Positions 45,019-53,993 of a DNA stretch of 64,000 nt are shown one piece after another; position 1 is the first letter of the stretch; every line of letters starts with the position of its first letter. The stretch is from the NCBI RefSeq assembly GCF_029892565.1, contig NZ_JARXVH010000022.1:1-64000 (forward strand), in the 5' to 3' direction. The position numbers and the translations under genes are program-made. Below the pieces are notes generated by a model that saw only the letters and a list, made by a program, of their open reading frames with translations, ran no database searches and had not been told where the DNA came from. This DNA is from Streptomyces pseudovenezuelae. Its GTDB lineage: Bacteria > Actinomycetota > Actinomycetes > Streptomycetales > Streptomycetaceae.

Positions 45019-45112
45019 AAAAGGATGGGTCGTCTTCCGTCCATGCGCAATGGTGGCTAGTCTCGCCCGCTGCACACCGCTCGCTCCAGACCGCCCGCGC
45101 CGAGGGGGAACC

Positions 45113-45769
45113 GTGCCGTCGCAAGAACAGCTCAGCGAACTGCTCGACCCGGCGACCACGGTGCTGCTCACCGTCGAGTGCCAGCAGGGGGTCGTCGGAC
45201 CGGACAGCGCCCTGCCCCAACTCGCCCACGAGGCACGCTCGTCGGGAGCCCTCGCCAATGTCGCCCGGTTGGTGGCCGCCGCCCACGAGAGCGGCGTCCA
45301 GGTGATCCACGCGGTCGCCGAGCGCCGCCCGGACGGCCGCGGCGCCAACCACAACGCACGGCTCTTCCGGGCCGCCGAACGGCTCCCCGTCCAACAACTG
45401 TCCGGCACCACGGCGGTTCGGGTGGCCGCCCCGATCGAGGTAGCCGAACAGGACTTCGTCGTACGACGACTTCACGGGCTGTCTCCGATCCAGGGCACCG
45501 ACGTCGACGCGCTGCTGCGCAACCTCGGCTGCCGCACGCTGGTCGTGACCGGCGTCTCGGCCAACGTGGCGATCCCCAACACCGTCTTCGACGCCGTGAA
45601 CCGCGGCTACACCGCCGTCGTGCCCGCCGACGCCATCGCGGGGGTGCCTTCCGACTACACCCCCGCGATGATCCGCCACACCCTCGCATTGGTCGCTACG
45701 GTCGCGACCACGGACGAGGTGCTGGGCTGTTTCATGGGGCCCCGGCGCGCACGGGTCAGGCCAGCGTGA
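45113..45769 (+). CDS. Isochorismatase-fold protein lacking the usual catalytic residues
   Basis: A 218-residue isochorismatase/nicotinamidase-fold protein from GTG 45113 (GAGGGGGA upstream). The first strand has VECQQGVVG where active enzymes have D-x-Q. The strand with the catalytic cysteine reads LVVTGVSANVAIPNTVFDA, so Cys is replaced. The catalytic Lys position is also not recognisable (VVRRLHGLSPIQG). It is probably a non-classical or inactive family member. It ends 14 bases inside the convergent Rieske gene. Confidence 0.85.
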   Translation: MPSQEQLSELLDPATTVLLTVECQQGVVGPDSALPQLAHEARSSGALANVARLVAAAHESGVQVIHAVAERRPDGRGANHNARLFRAAERLPVQQLSGTTAVRVAAPIEVAEQDFVVRRLHGLSPIQGTDVDALLRNLGCRTLVVTGVSANVAIPNTVFDAVNRGYTAVVPADAIAGVPSDYTPAMIRHTLALVATVATTDEVLGCFMGPRRARVRPA

Positions 45770-46241
45770 TCGAGTCCCCGGTCACGGTGATCGACTGCTC
45801 GGGCAGCGGCTGCGTGGCGGGACCCTTCTTCACACTGCCGTCCGTCACCGAGAACTCGCTCTTGTGGCACGGACAGACGATGACGTCACCGGTGATCTGG
45901 GTGACCGCGCAGCCCTGGTGCGTGCATTTGGACGAGAAGGCCTTGTAGGTGCCGGCCGACGGCTGTGTCACCACCACGGCCGGGTCCTTGAAGATCTTGC
46001 CGCCGCCCTCGGGTATGTCGGTCGTCTTCGCCAGAGCGGCGCCCCCGGCGCCGGACGAGGCACTGCTGTCGGAGCCGCCGCTCGCGTTGTCGCCGGCCTG
46101 GGTGTTGGAGGAGTCGGAGGAGGACGAGTCGTCGCTCGACCCGCACGCGGTCAGCGCGGCGGCGAGTCCCGCCGCGCCCACCGCCGCCACGACCGTTCGT
46201 CGGGTGGGGGCCGGAGCGGTTTGGAGCGATTCGCTGGTCAT
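45756..46241 (-). CDS. Rieske (2Fe-2S) lipoprotein
   Basis: The 161-residue precursor starts at ATG 46241 after GAAGGGA. Its signal has a twin Arg (TRRTVVAAVGAAGLAAALTA) and lipobox LTAC, so it is likely a Tat-exported lipoprotein that acquires its cluster in the cytoplasm. A Ser/Gly-rich linker follows. The Rieske ligands are C-x-H in CTHQGC and C-x2-H in CPCHKSEF. Electron partner unknown; it may pair with an oxidoreductase at the membrane. Confidence 0.93.
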   Translation of the reverse strand: MTSESLQTAPAPTRRTVVAAVGAAGLAAALTACGSSDDSSSSDSSNTQAGDNASGGSDSSASSGAGGAALAKTTDIPEGGGKIFKDPAVVVTQPSAGTYKAFSSKCTHQGCAVTQITGDVIVCPCHKSEFSVTDGSVKKGPATQPLPEQSITVTGDSITLA

Positions 46242-46426
46242 GCGGACGTTCCCTTCCATGGCATGTTTCGTAGATCTGTACAGGGGTACGGGCGTCGGGC
46301 ACCCGTTGTTCATGGGTGTCGCGATCCTGACGCGGGTGGGCCCAGAGGTGGGTAAAGCCGCGCTGTCGCTTTGCTGTCGGTGTCGGCGCGCCGCGACCCC
46401 GGGGCCGCCTCCGGAGCCGGTCAACA

Positions 46427-46444
46427 CCCCAGTAACCTGGGGCG
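46427..46444 (+). promoter_or_regulatory. Palindrome over the hipA-like -10 region
   Basis: CCCCAG-TAAC-CTGGGG (46427-46442) is a perfect 6-bp inverted repeat. It contains TAACCT (46433-46438), which ends seven bases before the ATG at 46445. The gene is probably leaderless and controlled by a protein that binds this dyad. Confidence 0.55.
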
Positions 46445-47209
46445 ATGCTCAAGGAAGTCACCGCGACCCGCTACATCACGCCCCTGCGTGAGGGCGGCTC
46501 GCTGCCGGGACTCGTCGAGGGGGACGACCTCGGGACGTACGTCATGAAGTTCAGGGGCGCGGGGCAGGGGCGCAAGACGCTGGTCGCCGAGGTGGTCTGC
46601 GGTGAGCTCGCCCGCAGGCTGGGGTTCCGGATGCCGCGGCTGGTGACGATCGGCCTCGACCCGGTGCTGGGGCTCGGCGAACCCGAACAGCAGGTGCAGG
46701 AGCTGCTGAGGTCCAGCGGTGGCGCCAACCTCGGCATGGACTTCCTCTCCGGTGCCCTCGGGTTCGATCCGCTCGCCTTCGCCGTGAGCCCGGAGGAGGC
46801 CGGGCGGATCGTCTGGTTCGACGCACTGATCAACAACGTCGACCGCTCCTGGCGCAACCCCAACCTGCTGATGCACCACGGCGAGTTGTGGCTCATCGAC
46901 CACGGCGCCACCATGATCTGGCACCACAACTGGCCCGGCGTCGAGAAGTCCGTCGCCCGCCCCTACGACGCCTCGGACCACGCCCTGGCCCGCTTCGCGC
47001 CGGACGTCACCGCGGCCGCCGCCGCGCTCGCGCCGCTGGTCACCGAGGAACTCCTCGCCGAGGTGACCGCCGAGATCCCCGACGCCTGGCTGACCGACGA
47101 ACCCGGCTTCGACACCCCGGACGACCTCCGGCGGGCCTACGCGCGACCCCTGCTCACCCGCGCGGCCGACATCCACACGCGCGTGACCGGCATCGAGGAG
47201 GGCAAGTGA
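46445..47209 (+). CDS. HipA-like Ser/Thr kinase
   Basis: The 254-residue protein corresponds to the catalytic C-terminal part of HipA without the N-terminal subdomain. It has the ATP-binding YVMKFRGAGQGRKTLVAE segment, the catalytic loop NNVDRSWRNPNLLM and the metal motif LWLIDHGAT. The kinase looks intact, so the protein may be an active kinase. No HipB-type antitoxin is present; instead the next gene, a DUF3037 protein, overlaps by GTGA. This pairing is conserved in actinomycetes, and its function is unknown. Confidence 0.9.
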   Translation: MLKEVTATRYITPLREGGSLPGLVEGDDLGTYVMKFRGAGQGRKTLVAEVVCGELARRLGFRMPRLVTIGLDPVLGLGEPEQQVQELLRSSGGANLGMDFLSGALGFDPLAFAVSPEEAGRIVWFDALINNVDRSWRNPNLLMHHGELWLIDHGATMIWHHNWPGVEKSVARPYDASDHALARFAPDVTAAAAALAPLVTEELLAEVTAEIPDAWLTDEPGFDTPDDLRRAYARPLLTRAADIHTRVTGIEEGK

Positions 47210-47643
47210 GCGAGACCAGCATCTACATGGCCGGGCACGTCACCGAGCGCCACATCACCCGGGCCGGCCAGGGCGGCGGCCGGGACGTCTTCGAGTACGC
47301 CCTGCTGCGCGTCGTACCCCGCGTCGAGCGCGGCGAGTGCATCAACGCCGGGGTGCTCGTGTACTGCCGCGCCAAGGCCTACGTCGGCGCCCGCACCCAC
47401 CTCGACGACGCCCGGCTGCTGGCCCTGGACCCCGACGCCGACGTGGCCGGGATCCGGGCCGCCCTGGGCGCCGTCGAGCGCGTCTGCGGGGGCGGCGAGG
47501 CCGCGGGCGACGACCCCGGACAGCGGTTCCGCTGGCTCGCCGCGCCTCGCTCCACGGTCGTGCAGCCGGGACCCGTGCACACTGGGCTCACCCTCGATCC
47601 GGCGGCCGACGCGGAGCGCCTGCTCGACCTGCTGGTGAGGTAA
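47206..47643 (+). CDS. DUF3037 protein, partner of the HipA-like kinase
   Basis: A 145-residue protein with DVFEYALLRVVPRVERGECI, NAGVLVYCRAKAYVGARTHL and RFRWLAAPRSTVVQPGPVHT, the DUF3037 core. It is translated from GTG 47206, overlapping the kinase stop, so the two are made together. It could be a substrate, antitoxin-like partner or regulator of the kinase. No direct evidence decides between these. Confidence 0.87.
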   Translation: MSETSIYMAGHVTERHITRAGQGGGRDVFEYALLRVVPRVERGECINAGVLVYCRAKAYVGARTHLDDARLLALDPDADVAGIRAALGAVERVCGGGEAAGDDPGQRFRWLAAPRSTVVQPGPVHTGLTLDPAADAERLLDLLVR

Positions 47644-47789
47644 TGGATCACACCTGCCTCGTGTGCCGTTGACACCGGGTGCCAGGGCTTCTAGCGTCAC
47701 GTCTGCCGAAGGTACTAAGCGGTCGCTCACCGAAGCGCGGCCCCGGGTGCCCCGGTCGGCGTACTTTCCCAGGGCGAGGAGAACCAGCA

Positions 47790-48551
47790 ATGTCCACCAC
47801 TGAGCAGCGGGTCGCCGTTGTGACGGGCGGCGCGCGCGGCATCGGCGCCGCCACCGCCGTACGACTGGCCGCCGAGGGACGCGCGGTCGCCGTGATCGAC
47901 CTCGACGAGGCCGCCTGCAAGGACACCGTGGAGAAGATCACCGCGGCCGGCGGCCGGGCGATCGCGGTCGGCGCCGACGTCTCGGACGAGACGCAGGTCG
48001 AGGCCGCCGTCGCGCGCGTGGTCGACGAGCTGGGCGCGCCGACGATCCTGATCAACAACGCGGGCGTGCTGCGCGACAACCTGCTGTTCAAGATGAGCGT
48101 CGCCGACTGGGACACGGTCCTGGGCGTGCACCTGCGCGGCTCGTTCCTGATGGCCAAGGCCGTCCAGAAGCACATGGTCGACGCGGGCTTCGGCCGGATC
48201 GTCAACCTCTCCTCCTCCTCGGCGCTCGGCAACCGCGGCCAGGCCAACTACTCGGCAGCCAAGGCCGGTATGCAGGGCTTCACCAAGACCCTCGCCATCG
48301 AACTCGGCAAGTTCGGCATCACCGCCAACGCCGTCGCCCCCGGCTTCATCGCCACCGAGATGACCAAGGCCACCGCCGAGCGCGTCAAGATGGGCTTCGA
48401 GGAGTTCAAGGCCGCGGCCGCCACCCAGATCCCGGTGGCCCGCGTCGGCGAGCCCGAGGACATCGCCAACGCCATCGCCTTCTTCACGGACGAGGCCGCC
48501 GGCTTCGTCTCCGGCCAGGTGCTGTACGTCGCCGGCGGACCGCTCGACTAG
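47790..48551 (+). CDS. fabG: FabG-type SDR oxidoreductase (3-oxoacyl-ACP reductase family)
   Basis: The 253-residue classical SDR has the NAD(P) motif VVTGGARGIGAATAV, NNAG at the centre, catalytic Ser with YSAAK (Y-x3-K), and the FabG-like N-terminus. ATG 47790 has a GAGGAGA site. It probably reduces 3-oxoacyl thioesters or a similar ketone. The next SDR starts 13 bases after its stop, so they form an operon. Confidence 0.9.
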   Translation: MSTTEQRVAVVTGGARGIGAATAVRLAAEGRAVAVIDLDEAACKDTVEKITAAGGRAIAVGADVSDETQVEAAVARVVDELGAPTILINNAGVLRDNLLFKMSVADWDTVLGVHLRGSFLMAKAVQKHMVDAGFGRIVNLSSSSALGNRGQANYSAAKAGMQGFTKTLAIELGKFGITANAVAPGFIATEMTKATAERVKMGFEEFKAAAATQIPVARVGEPEDIANAIAFFTDEAAGFVSGQVLYVAGGPLD

Positions 48552-48564
48552 GGAACTCGGGAAC

Positions 48565-49326
48565 ATGACTGAACAGCCTGAACTCTCCGGCAAGGTCGCC
48601 GTTGTCACCGGCGCCAGCCGCGGCATCGGCTACGGCGTCGCCGAGGCGCTGCTCGCCCGCGGCGACCGCGTCTGCATCACCGGCCGCAACGAGGACGCCC
48701 TCAAGGAGGCCGTCGAGGCGCTCGGCGCCGACCGCGTCATCGGCGTGGCCGGCAAGGCCCACGACGAGGCCCACCAGGCCGTCGTCGTGGAGCGCACGAT
48801 GGAGGCCTTCGGCCGCGTCGATTTCCTGGTCAACAACGCCGGTACGAATCCGGTGTTCGGACCGATCGCCGACCTCGACCTGAACGTCGCCCGCAAGGTC
48901 TTCGAGACCAACGTCATCTCGGCGCTCGGCTTCGCCCAGAAGACCTGGCACGCCTGGCAGAAGGACAACGGCGGCGCCATCGTCAACATCGCCTCCCTCG
49001 CCGGTGTCTCCGCCTCGCCGTTCATCGGCGCGTACGGCGTCAGCAAGGCGGCGATGATCAACCTGACGCTCCAGCTGGCGCACGAGTTCGCGCCCGGCGT
49101 GCGGGTCAACTCCATCGCCCCGGCGGTCGTGAAGACCAAGTTCGCCGCCGCCCTGTACGAGGGCCGTGAGGCGGAGGCCGCCGCCTCCTACCCGCTGGCC
49201 CGCCTCGGCGTCCCCTCCGACATCGGTGGCGCCGCCGCGTTCCTCACCTCGGACCAGTCCGACTGGATCACCGGCCAGACCCTCGTCGTCGACGGCGGCA
49301 TTTTCCTGAACGCCGGCGTCGGCTGA
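48565..49326 (+). CDS. SDR family oxidoreductase
   Basis: The 253-residue SDR has VAVVTGASRGIGYGVAEAL, FLVNNAGTNPVFGPI and catalytic YGVSKAAM (Y-x3-K). It starts 13 bases after the FabG-like gene. The glycine-rich loop fits NADP or NAD binding. The pair probably act on related keto/hydroxy substrates; the substrate is unknown. Confidence 0.9.
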   Translation: MTEQPELSGKVAVVTGASRGIGYGVAEALLARGDRVCITGRNEDALKEAVEALGADRVIGVAGKAHDEAHQAVVVERTMEAFGRVDFLVNNAGTNPVFGPIADLDLNVARKVFETNVISALGFAQKTWHAWQKDNGGAIVNIASLAGVSASPFIGAYGVSKAAMINLTLQLAHEFAPGVRVNSIAPAVVKTKFAAALYEGREAEAAASYPLARLGVPSDIGGAAAFLTSDQSDWITGQTLVVDGGIFLNAGVG

Positions 49327-49348
49327 CACCGGCTTTCACCAAAGCTCT

Positions 49349-49387
49349 CGAAGCGGGCGTCGTCGGACATTGACGGCGCCCGCTTCG
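49349..49387 (+). terminator. Terminator of the SDR operon
   Basis: CGAAGCGGGCG (49349-49359) pairs with CGCCCGCTTCG (49377-49387) around a 17-base loop. The stem is 11 bp and lies 23 bases after the second SDR stop. There is no T run. Confidence 0.6.
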
Positions 49388-49527
49388 ATGTACAGGAAAG
49401 GCACAGACCTTTGACAACGTCGTCATAAACGCGCTGATCAAGTGCCCTGCGGCGAACCCGGTTGTGTCCGCCGGAGGCTGCGGTATGGTCTGCCGACCCT
49501 TGGTACGGCGGATCGAGGAGCGAGCGC

Positions 49528-51111
49528 GTGTTCAACCGGAATCGACCCCTACGACAGGTGGCGGCCATCGCGTCCATATCGTCCCTGGTGACCGGGTGCG
49601 GCGTGCTCTCGTCGGACTCGTCGGAGGACGCGGGGCCCATCGAGGTCGGGACGACCAGTGCCCCCAGCACCCTGGATCCGGCGGCGTCCTGGGACAGTTC
49701 GTGGGAGCTGTTCCGCAACATCTACCAAACGCTGCTCAGTTACCCCAACGGTGCGACCACCCCGCAGCCCGACGCCGCCGACAACTGCCGCTTCACGGAC
49801 GACTCCAACACGACGTACCGCTGCGAGCTGCGCTCCGGGCTGAAGTTCGCCGACGGGCACGCGCTGGACGCGCGGGCGGTCAAGTACTCGATCGACCGGA
49901 TTGGGAAGATCAACGTCAACGGCGGGCCCGCCGGTCTGCTCGGCAGCCTCGACCGGGTGCAGGCGCTGGGCGACAAGGAAGTGGTCTTCCACCTCAACAA
50001 GCCAGACGCGACCTTCCCCTTCGTGCTCGCCACGCCCGCCATGTCGATCGTCGACCCCGCGGAGTACCCGGCGAGTGCCCTGCGCGAGGACAACGGGGTC
50101 GACGGCTCCGGGCCGTACACGCTCGCGGACTACGAGGACGGCAAGAAGGCCGAACTCGCCAAGAACGACAACTACAAGGGTTACGCCGACCGCAGGAACG
50201 ACGCCGTGACCATCAACTACTACCGGGACTCGGCCCCCATGGTCGCCGCGCTCCGGGACGGCACCCTCGACCTCGCCTTCCGCGGCCTCGACCCCGACGA
50301 CGTCGTCGGCCTCCAGCGGCACGACTCGGACGGCAAGCTCCAACTCGTCGAGGGCTCCGGCACCGAGATCAACTACCTGGTGTTCAACCCGAAGGACCCG
50401 TGGGCCGGACGGGCCGTCGTCCGCAAGGCGATCGCCCAGGTCGTCGACCGCGCCGCGATCGCGCACAAGGTCTACAAGGACACCGTCGAGCCGCTGTACT
50501 CCATGGTCCCCAAGGGCCTGACCGGACACACCACCGGCTTCTTCGACGACTACGGCGACCCCAGCCCCGCCAGGGCCCGCAAGATGCTTTCCGACGCCGG
50601 CATCACCCAGCGCGTGCCGCTCACCCTCTGGTACACCACCGACCGCTACGGCTCCTCCACCAAGCTGGAGTTCCAGGAGATCGAGCGGCAGCTGGAGGGC
50701 TCGGGACTGTTCACGGTCACCCTCAAGAGCCGGCCCTGGAAGACGTATGTGACGGGCTACCAGAAGGGCGAGTACCCGGTGTTCGGGCGCGGCTGGTTCC
50801 CCGACTTCCCGGACCCCGACAACTTCATCGCCCCCTTCGTCGGCGACCAGAACGCGCTCGGTACGCCCTATCCGGCGCCCGAGATCACCGGCGAGCTGCT
50901 GCCGCGCTCGCGTGGCGAGAGCGACCGGGCCAACGTGGTCAGCGAGTTCGAGGAGGCGCAGCGGATCCTCGTGGACGACGCGCGGCTGCTGCCTCTGTGG
51001 CAGGGCAAGCAGTACGTGGCCGCGAGCGACGACATCTCCGGGGCGGAGCAGGCGCTGGACCCGTCGACGATCATGATGATGTGGACGCTGTACCGCAAGA
51101 CCAGCTGGTAG
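49528..51111 (+). CDS. Peptide-type ABC substrate-binding lipoprotein
   Basis: The 527-residue family 5 binding protein starts at GTG 49528 after CGAGGAG. The signal peptide ends at a lipobox VTGC near residue 25. The mature protein has the family EVGTTSAPSTLDPAASWDSS opening, YRCELRSGLKFADGHALDAR and a PTYPAPEITGELL-like end segment. It should bind oligopeptides or similar amphiphiles. No permease or ATPase genes are adjacent, so the transporter is encoded elsewhere. Confidence 0.93.
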   Translation: MFNRNRPLRQVAAIASISSLVTGCGVLSSDSSEDAGPIEVGTTSAPSTLDPAASWDSSWELFRNIYQTLLSYPNGATTPQPDAADNCRFTDDSNTTYRCELRSGLKFADGHALDARAVKYSIDRIGKINVNGGPAGLLGSLDRVQALGDKEVVFHLNKPDATFPFVLATPAMSIVDPAEYPASALREDNGVDGSGPYTLADYEDGKKAELAKNDNYKGYADRRNDAVTINYYRDSAPMVAALRDGTLDLAFRGLDPDDVVGLQRHDSDGKLQLVEGSGTEINYLVFNPKDPWAGRAVVRKAIAQVVDRAAIAHKVYKDTVEPLYSMVPKGLTGHTTGFFDDYGDPSPARARKMLSDAGITQRVPLTLWYTTDRYGSSTKLEFQEIERQLEGSGLFTVTLKSRPWKTYVTGYQKGEYPVFGRGWFPDFPDPDNFIAPFVGDQNALGTPYPAPEITGELLPRSRGESDRANVVSEFEEAQRILVDDARLLPLWQGKQYVAASDDISGAEQALDPSTIMMMWTLYRKTSW

Positions 51112-51229
51112 TGCGGGGTTGTGCGGTGAGCGGGCCGATTGTCAGTGCCCGCCTGTAGGTTCTGAGACCTGGCAGTGACCGCCGGTCGATCACTGCGCAC
51201 CGTTCACCGCACACCGTAAGGAAGTTGAC

Positions 51230-51913
51230 GTGACCGACACCGCCATGCTGCCCGAGTCCTGGCGCGGGGTCCTGGGCGACGAGCTGCAGCAGCCCTACTT
51301 CAAGGAGCTCACGGAGTTCGTCGAGGAGGAGCGCGCGCAGGGTCCCGTCTATCCGCCGCGCGAGGAGGTCTTCGCCGCGCTCGACGCCACGCCGTACGAC
51401 CAGGTCAAGGTCCTGATCCTCGGTCAGGACCCGTACCACGGCGAGGGCCAGGGCCACGGGCTGTGCTTCTCGGTCCGCCCCGGCGTGAAGGTTCCCCCGT
51501 CCCTGCGGAACATCTACAAGGAGATGCACCAGGAGCTGGGCACACCGATCCCGGACAACGGCTACCTGATGCCGTGGGCCCAGCAGGGCGTCCTGCTGCT
51601 CAACGCGGTGCTCACGGTCCGCGCCGGCGAGGCCAACTCGCACAAGGGGAAGGGCTGGGAGAAGTTCACCGACGCGGTGATCCGCGCGGTCGCCGACCGG
51701 CCCGACCCGGCGGTCTTCGTCCTGTGGGGCAACTACGCACAGAAGAAGCTCCCGCTGATCGACGAGACCCGGCACGTGGTGGTCAAGGGCGCGCACCCCT
51801 CCCCGCTGTCCGCGAAGAAGTTCTTCGGCTCCCGCCCCTTCACGCAGATCGACGAGGCGGTGGCCAAGCAGGGCCACGACCCGATCGACTGGACCGTCCC
51901 GAACCTGGGCTGA
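51230..51913 (+). CDS. ung: Uracil-DNA glycosylase
   Basis: A 227-residue family 1 UDG that removes uracil from DNA. The catalytic Asp is D67 in LILGQDPYHGEGQGHGLCF. The HPSPLSAKKFFGSRPF loop carries the second active-site histidine. GTG 51230 is preceded by AAGGAAG. Length and motifs are complete. Confidence 0.97.
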   Translation: MTDTAMLPESWRGVLGDELQQPYFKELTEFVEEERAQGPVYPPREEVFAALDATPYDQVKVLILGQDPYHGEGQGHGLCFSVRPGVKVPPSLRNIYKEMHQELGTPIPDNGYLMPWAQQGVLLLNAVLTVRAGEANSHKGKGWEKFTDAVIRAVADRPDPAVFVLWGNYAQKKLPLIDETRHVVVKGAHPSPLSAKKFFGSRPFTQIDEAVAKQGHDPIDWTVPNLG

Positions 51914-51964
51914 CCACCGCCGGGCCGGTTCCCACGGAGCCGGCCCGGTGCCGCCTGACCGGGA

Positions 51965-52666
51965 ATGTCAGTGCCTGCGGCTAGCGTCGGTGAAGACATC
52001 GGTGCGGACAAGCGACCGGCCGACGAGTGGGCGGAGTACGTGGTGGCCAAGGGACAGGAGCAGACGGCGCCCGATGCCGTGATGACGCGGATCGGACAGG
52101 TCGTCATGCTGCATCACGCGGGCGACCGCGAGGAGGCCCGGGACCGCTTCCTCCAGCTGTGGGCGGAGATCGGCGAGCACGGCGACGCCCTGCACCGCTG
52201 CACGCTGGCCCACTACATGGCCGACACCCAGGACGACCCCGCGGACGAACTGGCGTGGGACCTAAGGGCGTTGACGGCCGCCGAGGAACTCACGGACGAG
52301 CGGCTCGCGGAACACGAAGGGGCGCACGCGGACGAGGGGAGCGGCGGACGCGAGGGAGTCGTCGACGGCCCGAGGCTCGGTGCGCGCGAGGGCGCCCTCG
52401 CGGTGCGGGCGCTGTACCCCTCGCTGCATCTGAACCTCGCGGCGGACTACGTGAAGCTCGGCCGCGGCGGGGCCGCCCGCACCCATCTGCGCCGGGCCCG
52501 GGGCGCCGCCGGCTCGCTGGCGGACGACCCGTACGGGGACGGCGTACGGGCGGCCATCAGCCGACTGGAGCTGCGGCTGGAGGAGGAGGGGTCCGGCGGA
52601 GACGGGAACTGGGCGCCGCCGAACACCGGGGACGGCGGCTGGGGACCGCCGCGACAGCGGCCCTGA
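51965..52666 (+). CDS. Tetratricopeptide-like hypothetical protein
   Basis: A 233-residue acidic protein with helical repeats (DEWAEYVVAKGQEQTAPDAV, HAGDREEARDRFLQLWAEIG, LHRCTLAHYMADTQDDPADE) that look like TPR units. A low-complexity Gly-rich segment follows at about 120-135, and a final repeat has HLNLAADYVKLGRGGAARTH. No enzymatic motif. It probably mediates protein contacts. Confidence 0.8.
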   Translation: MSVPAASVGEDIGADKRPADEWAEYVVAKGQEQTAPDAVMTRIGQVVMLHHAGDREEARDRFLQLWAEIGEHGDALHRCTLAHYMADTQDDPADELAWDLRALTAAEELTDERLAEHEGAHADEGSGGREGVVDGPRLGAREGALAVRALYPSLHLNLAADYVKLGRGGAARTHLRRARGAAGSLADDPYGDGVRAAISRLELRLEEEGSGGDGNWAPPNTGDGGWGPPRQRP

Positions 52667-52701
52667 CGGGCGTCCACCTCATGGCCGCCACCCCCCTGCC
52701 T

Positions 52702-53196
52702 TCACCGCCCGTACGACTGCTTGCAGATCAGCGACTCCGGGCTGTCCGCCTTCCAGCCGCCGTACTTCCGGCCCAGCGCGCACACGTCCGCCGTGTTCTT
52801 CGGGACCTGCTTGGTCACGTCGGGCATCTCGACGCCCGGTTGCGGCTTCGAGCGATGCGGGTGGTGCGGCTTCGGGTGCGCCTGACGTGGGTGGGGGTGC
52901 GGGTGGGAGCGGGGGACCGGCGGTTGTTGGGCGGCCGTCGGTGCCGAGCGGTTCGCGGGGTGGGGCGCGGGCTCGGTCGGGTCCGGGCGGCGGGACGGGC
53001 CGATCATCTCCAGCGCCTCGCGGGCCGGCGCCTGCACGACCTGCGGCTCCGCCCGGCCGTCGGGACGCGGAGCGGACGGCCGGGTCGGCGCCGCGGGCGG
53101 GCCGGACACGGGCGGGCGCTGGACGGTCACACAGCCGGAGAGGGCCGAGACAGCCACGGTGACCAAGAGCGTTGCGGTGGTCGTCGTTCGATGCAC
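52702..53196 (-). CDS. Proline-rich lipoprotein of unknown function
   Basis: A 164-residue precursor from GTG 53196 (ATG 53259 also open). The signal peptide LLVTVAVSALSGC carries a lipobox. About 90 residues rich in Pro, His, Ala and Arg (a run of HPHPHPRQAHPKPHHPHR) follow, then a conserved end ALGRKYGGWKADSPESLICK, which has two Cys likely disulfide-bonded. No family is recognised. Confidence 0.75.
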   Translation of the reverse strand: MHRTTTTATLLVTVAVSALSGCVTVQRPPVSGPPAAPTRPSAPRPDGRAEPQVVQAPAREALEMIGPSRRPDPTEPAPHPANRSAPTAAQQPPVPRSHPHPHPRQAHPKPHHPHRSKPQPGVEMPDVTKQVPKNTADVCALGRKYGGWKADSPESLICKQSYGR

Positions 53197-53307
53197 CCGC
53201 GCAACAATGGCGTCTTCGACGGCCCGGGGAACAGCGGACGAGCACAGGTTGGCCCGCACGAGTGATCTCCGCCCCCGTACGGAGGGGCGTGCGCGGCCGG
53301 GGTGACG

Positions 53308-53820
53308 TCAGTCGCCGGTGGCGCCGTCGACGGTCTCGCGGAGCAGGTCGGCGTGGCCGTTGTGGCGCGCGTACTCCTCGATCATGTGCGTGTAGAGCCA
53401 GCGCAGGTTGAACCGCTCGCCGGTGCGCCGGTGCTTGCCCTCGGTGAGGTCGTCCAGGGCGAAACGGGCCGCGTTGTGCTTGGCCGCCTCGATCTCGGCC
53501 TCCCAGGTGGCGCGGGCCTCGGCCCAGGTGTCCGACTCGGTGAGGTGGAAGTCGCCGTCCGGGTCCTCGTCGGTGTAGTAGATCGCCCCCGCGTCCTCGT
53601 TCGCGAGCACCCGGCGGAACCAGCTCCGTTCCACCTCCGCCATGTGCCGAACCAGCCCCATCAGGGTCAGTCCGGAGGGCGGTACGGAGGCGGTCCTGAG
53701 CTGGGCGTCGGTCAGGCCCTCGCACTTCCAGGCCAGGGTCTGCCGGTGGTAGTCCAGCCAGCCCTCCAGCATGGTGCGTTCGTCGGCGGTGGTCGGCGGT
53801 TCACGGCGCTCGGTAGTCAT
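53308..53820 (-). CDS. DinB-family DUF664 protein
   Basis: The 170-residue four-helix-bundle protein starts at ATG 53820 (GAGG nine bases before). It has LEGWLDYHRQTLAWKCEGLT, MGLVRHMAEVERSWFRRVLA and RWLYTHMIEEYARHNGHADL. The three His in the DinB metal site (Y-H, R-H, Y-x5-H-N-GH) are present. Members include mycothiol- and bacillithiol-dependent transferases. Confidence 0.9.
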   Translation of the reverse strand: MTTERREPPTTADERTMLEGWLDYHRQTLAWKCEGLTDAQLRTASVPPSGLTLMGLVRHMAEVERSWFRRVLANEDAGAIYYTDEDPDGDFHLTESDTWAEARATWEAEIEAAKHNAARFALDDLTEGKHRRTGERFNLRWLYTHMIEEYARHNGHADLLRETVDGATGD

Positions 53821-53993
53821 GGCCGCCATCCTCGCCCGGCGCGACCCCGCAGACCAACGGGTTTCCGGTGTCGCACGGTGTCGCACGGCGCCGACCCGAC
53901 CGTCCGCCCCGCTCGCCCGCCGGCGTCCGGCGCGGCCGCCGTATGCTTCCGGGCAGGTAAAGGCAGGCGCAGGCAAGCGACAGGGGAGCCCAA

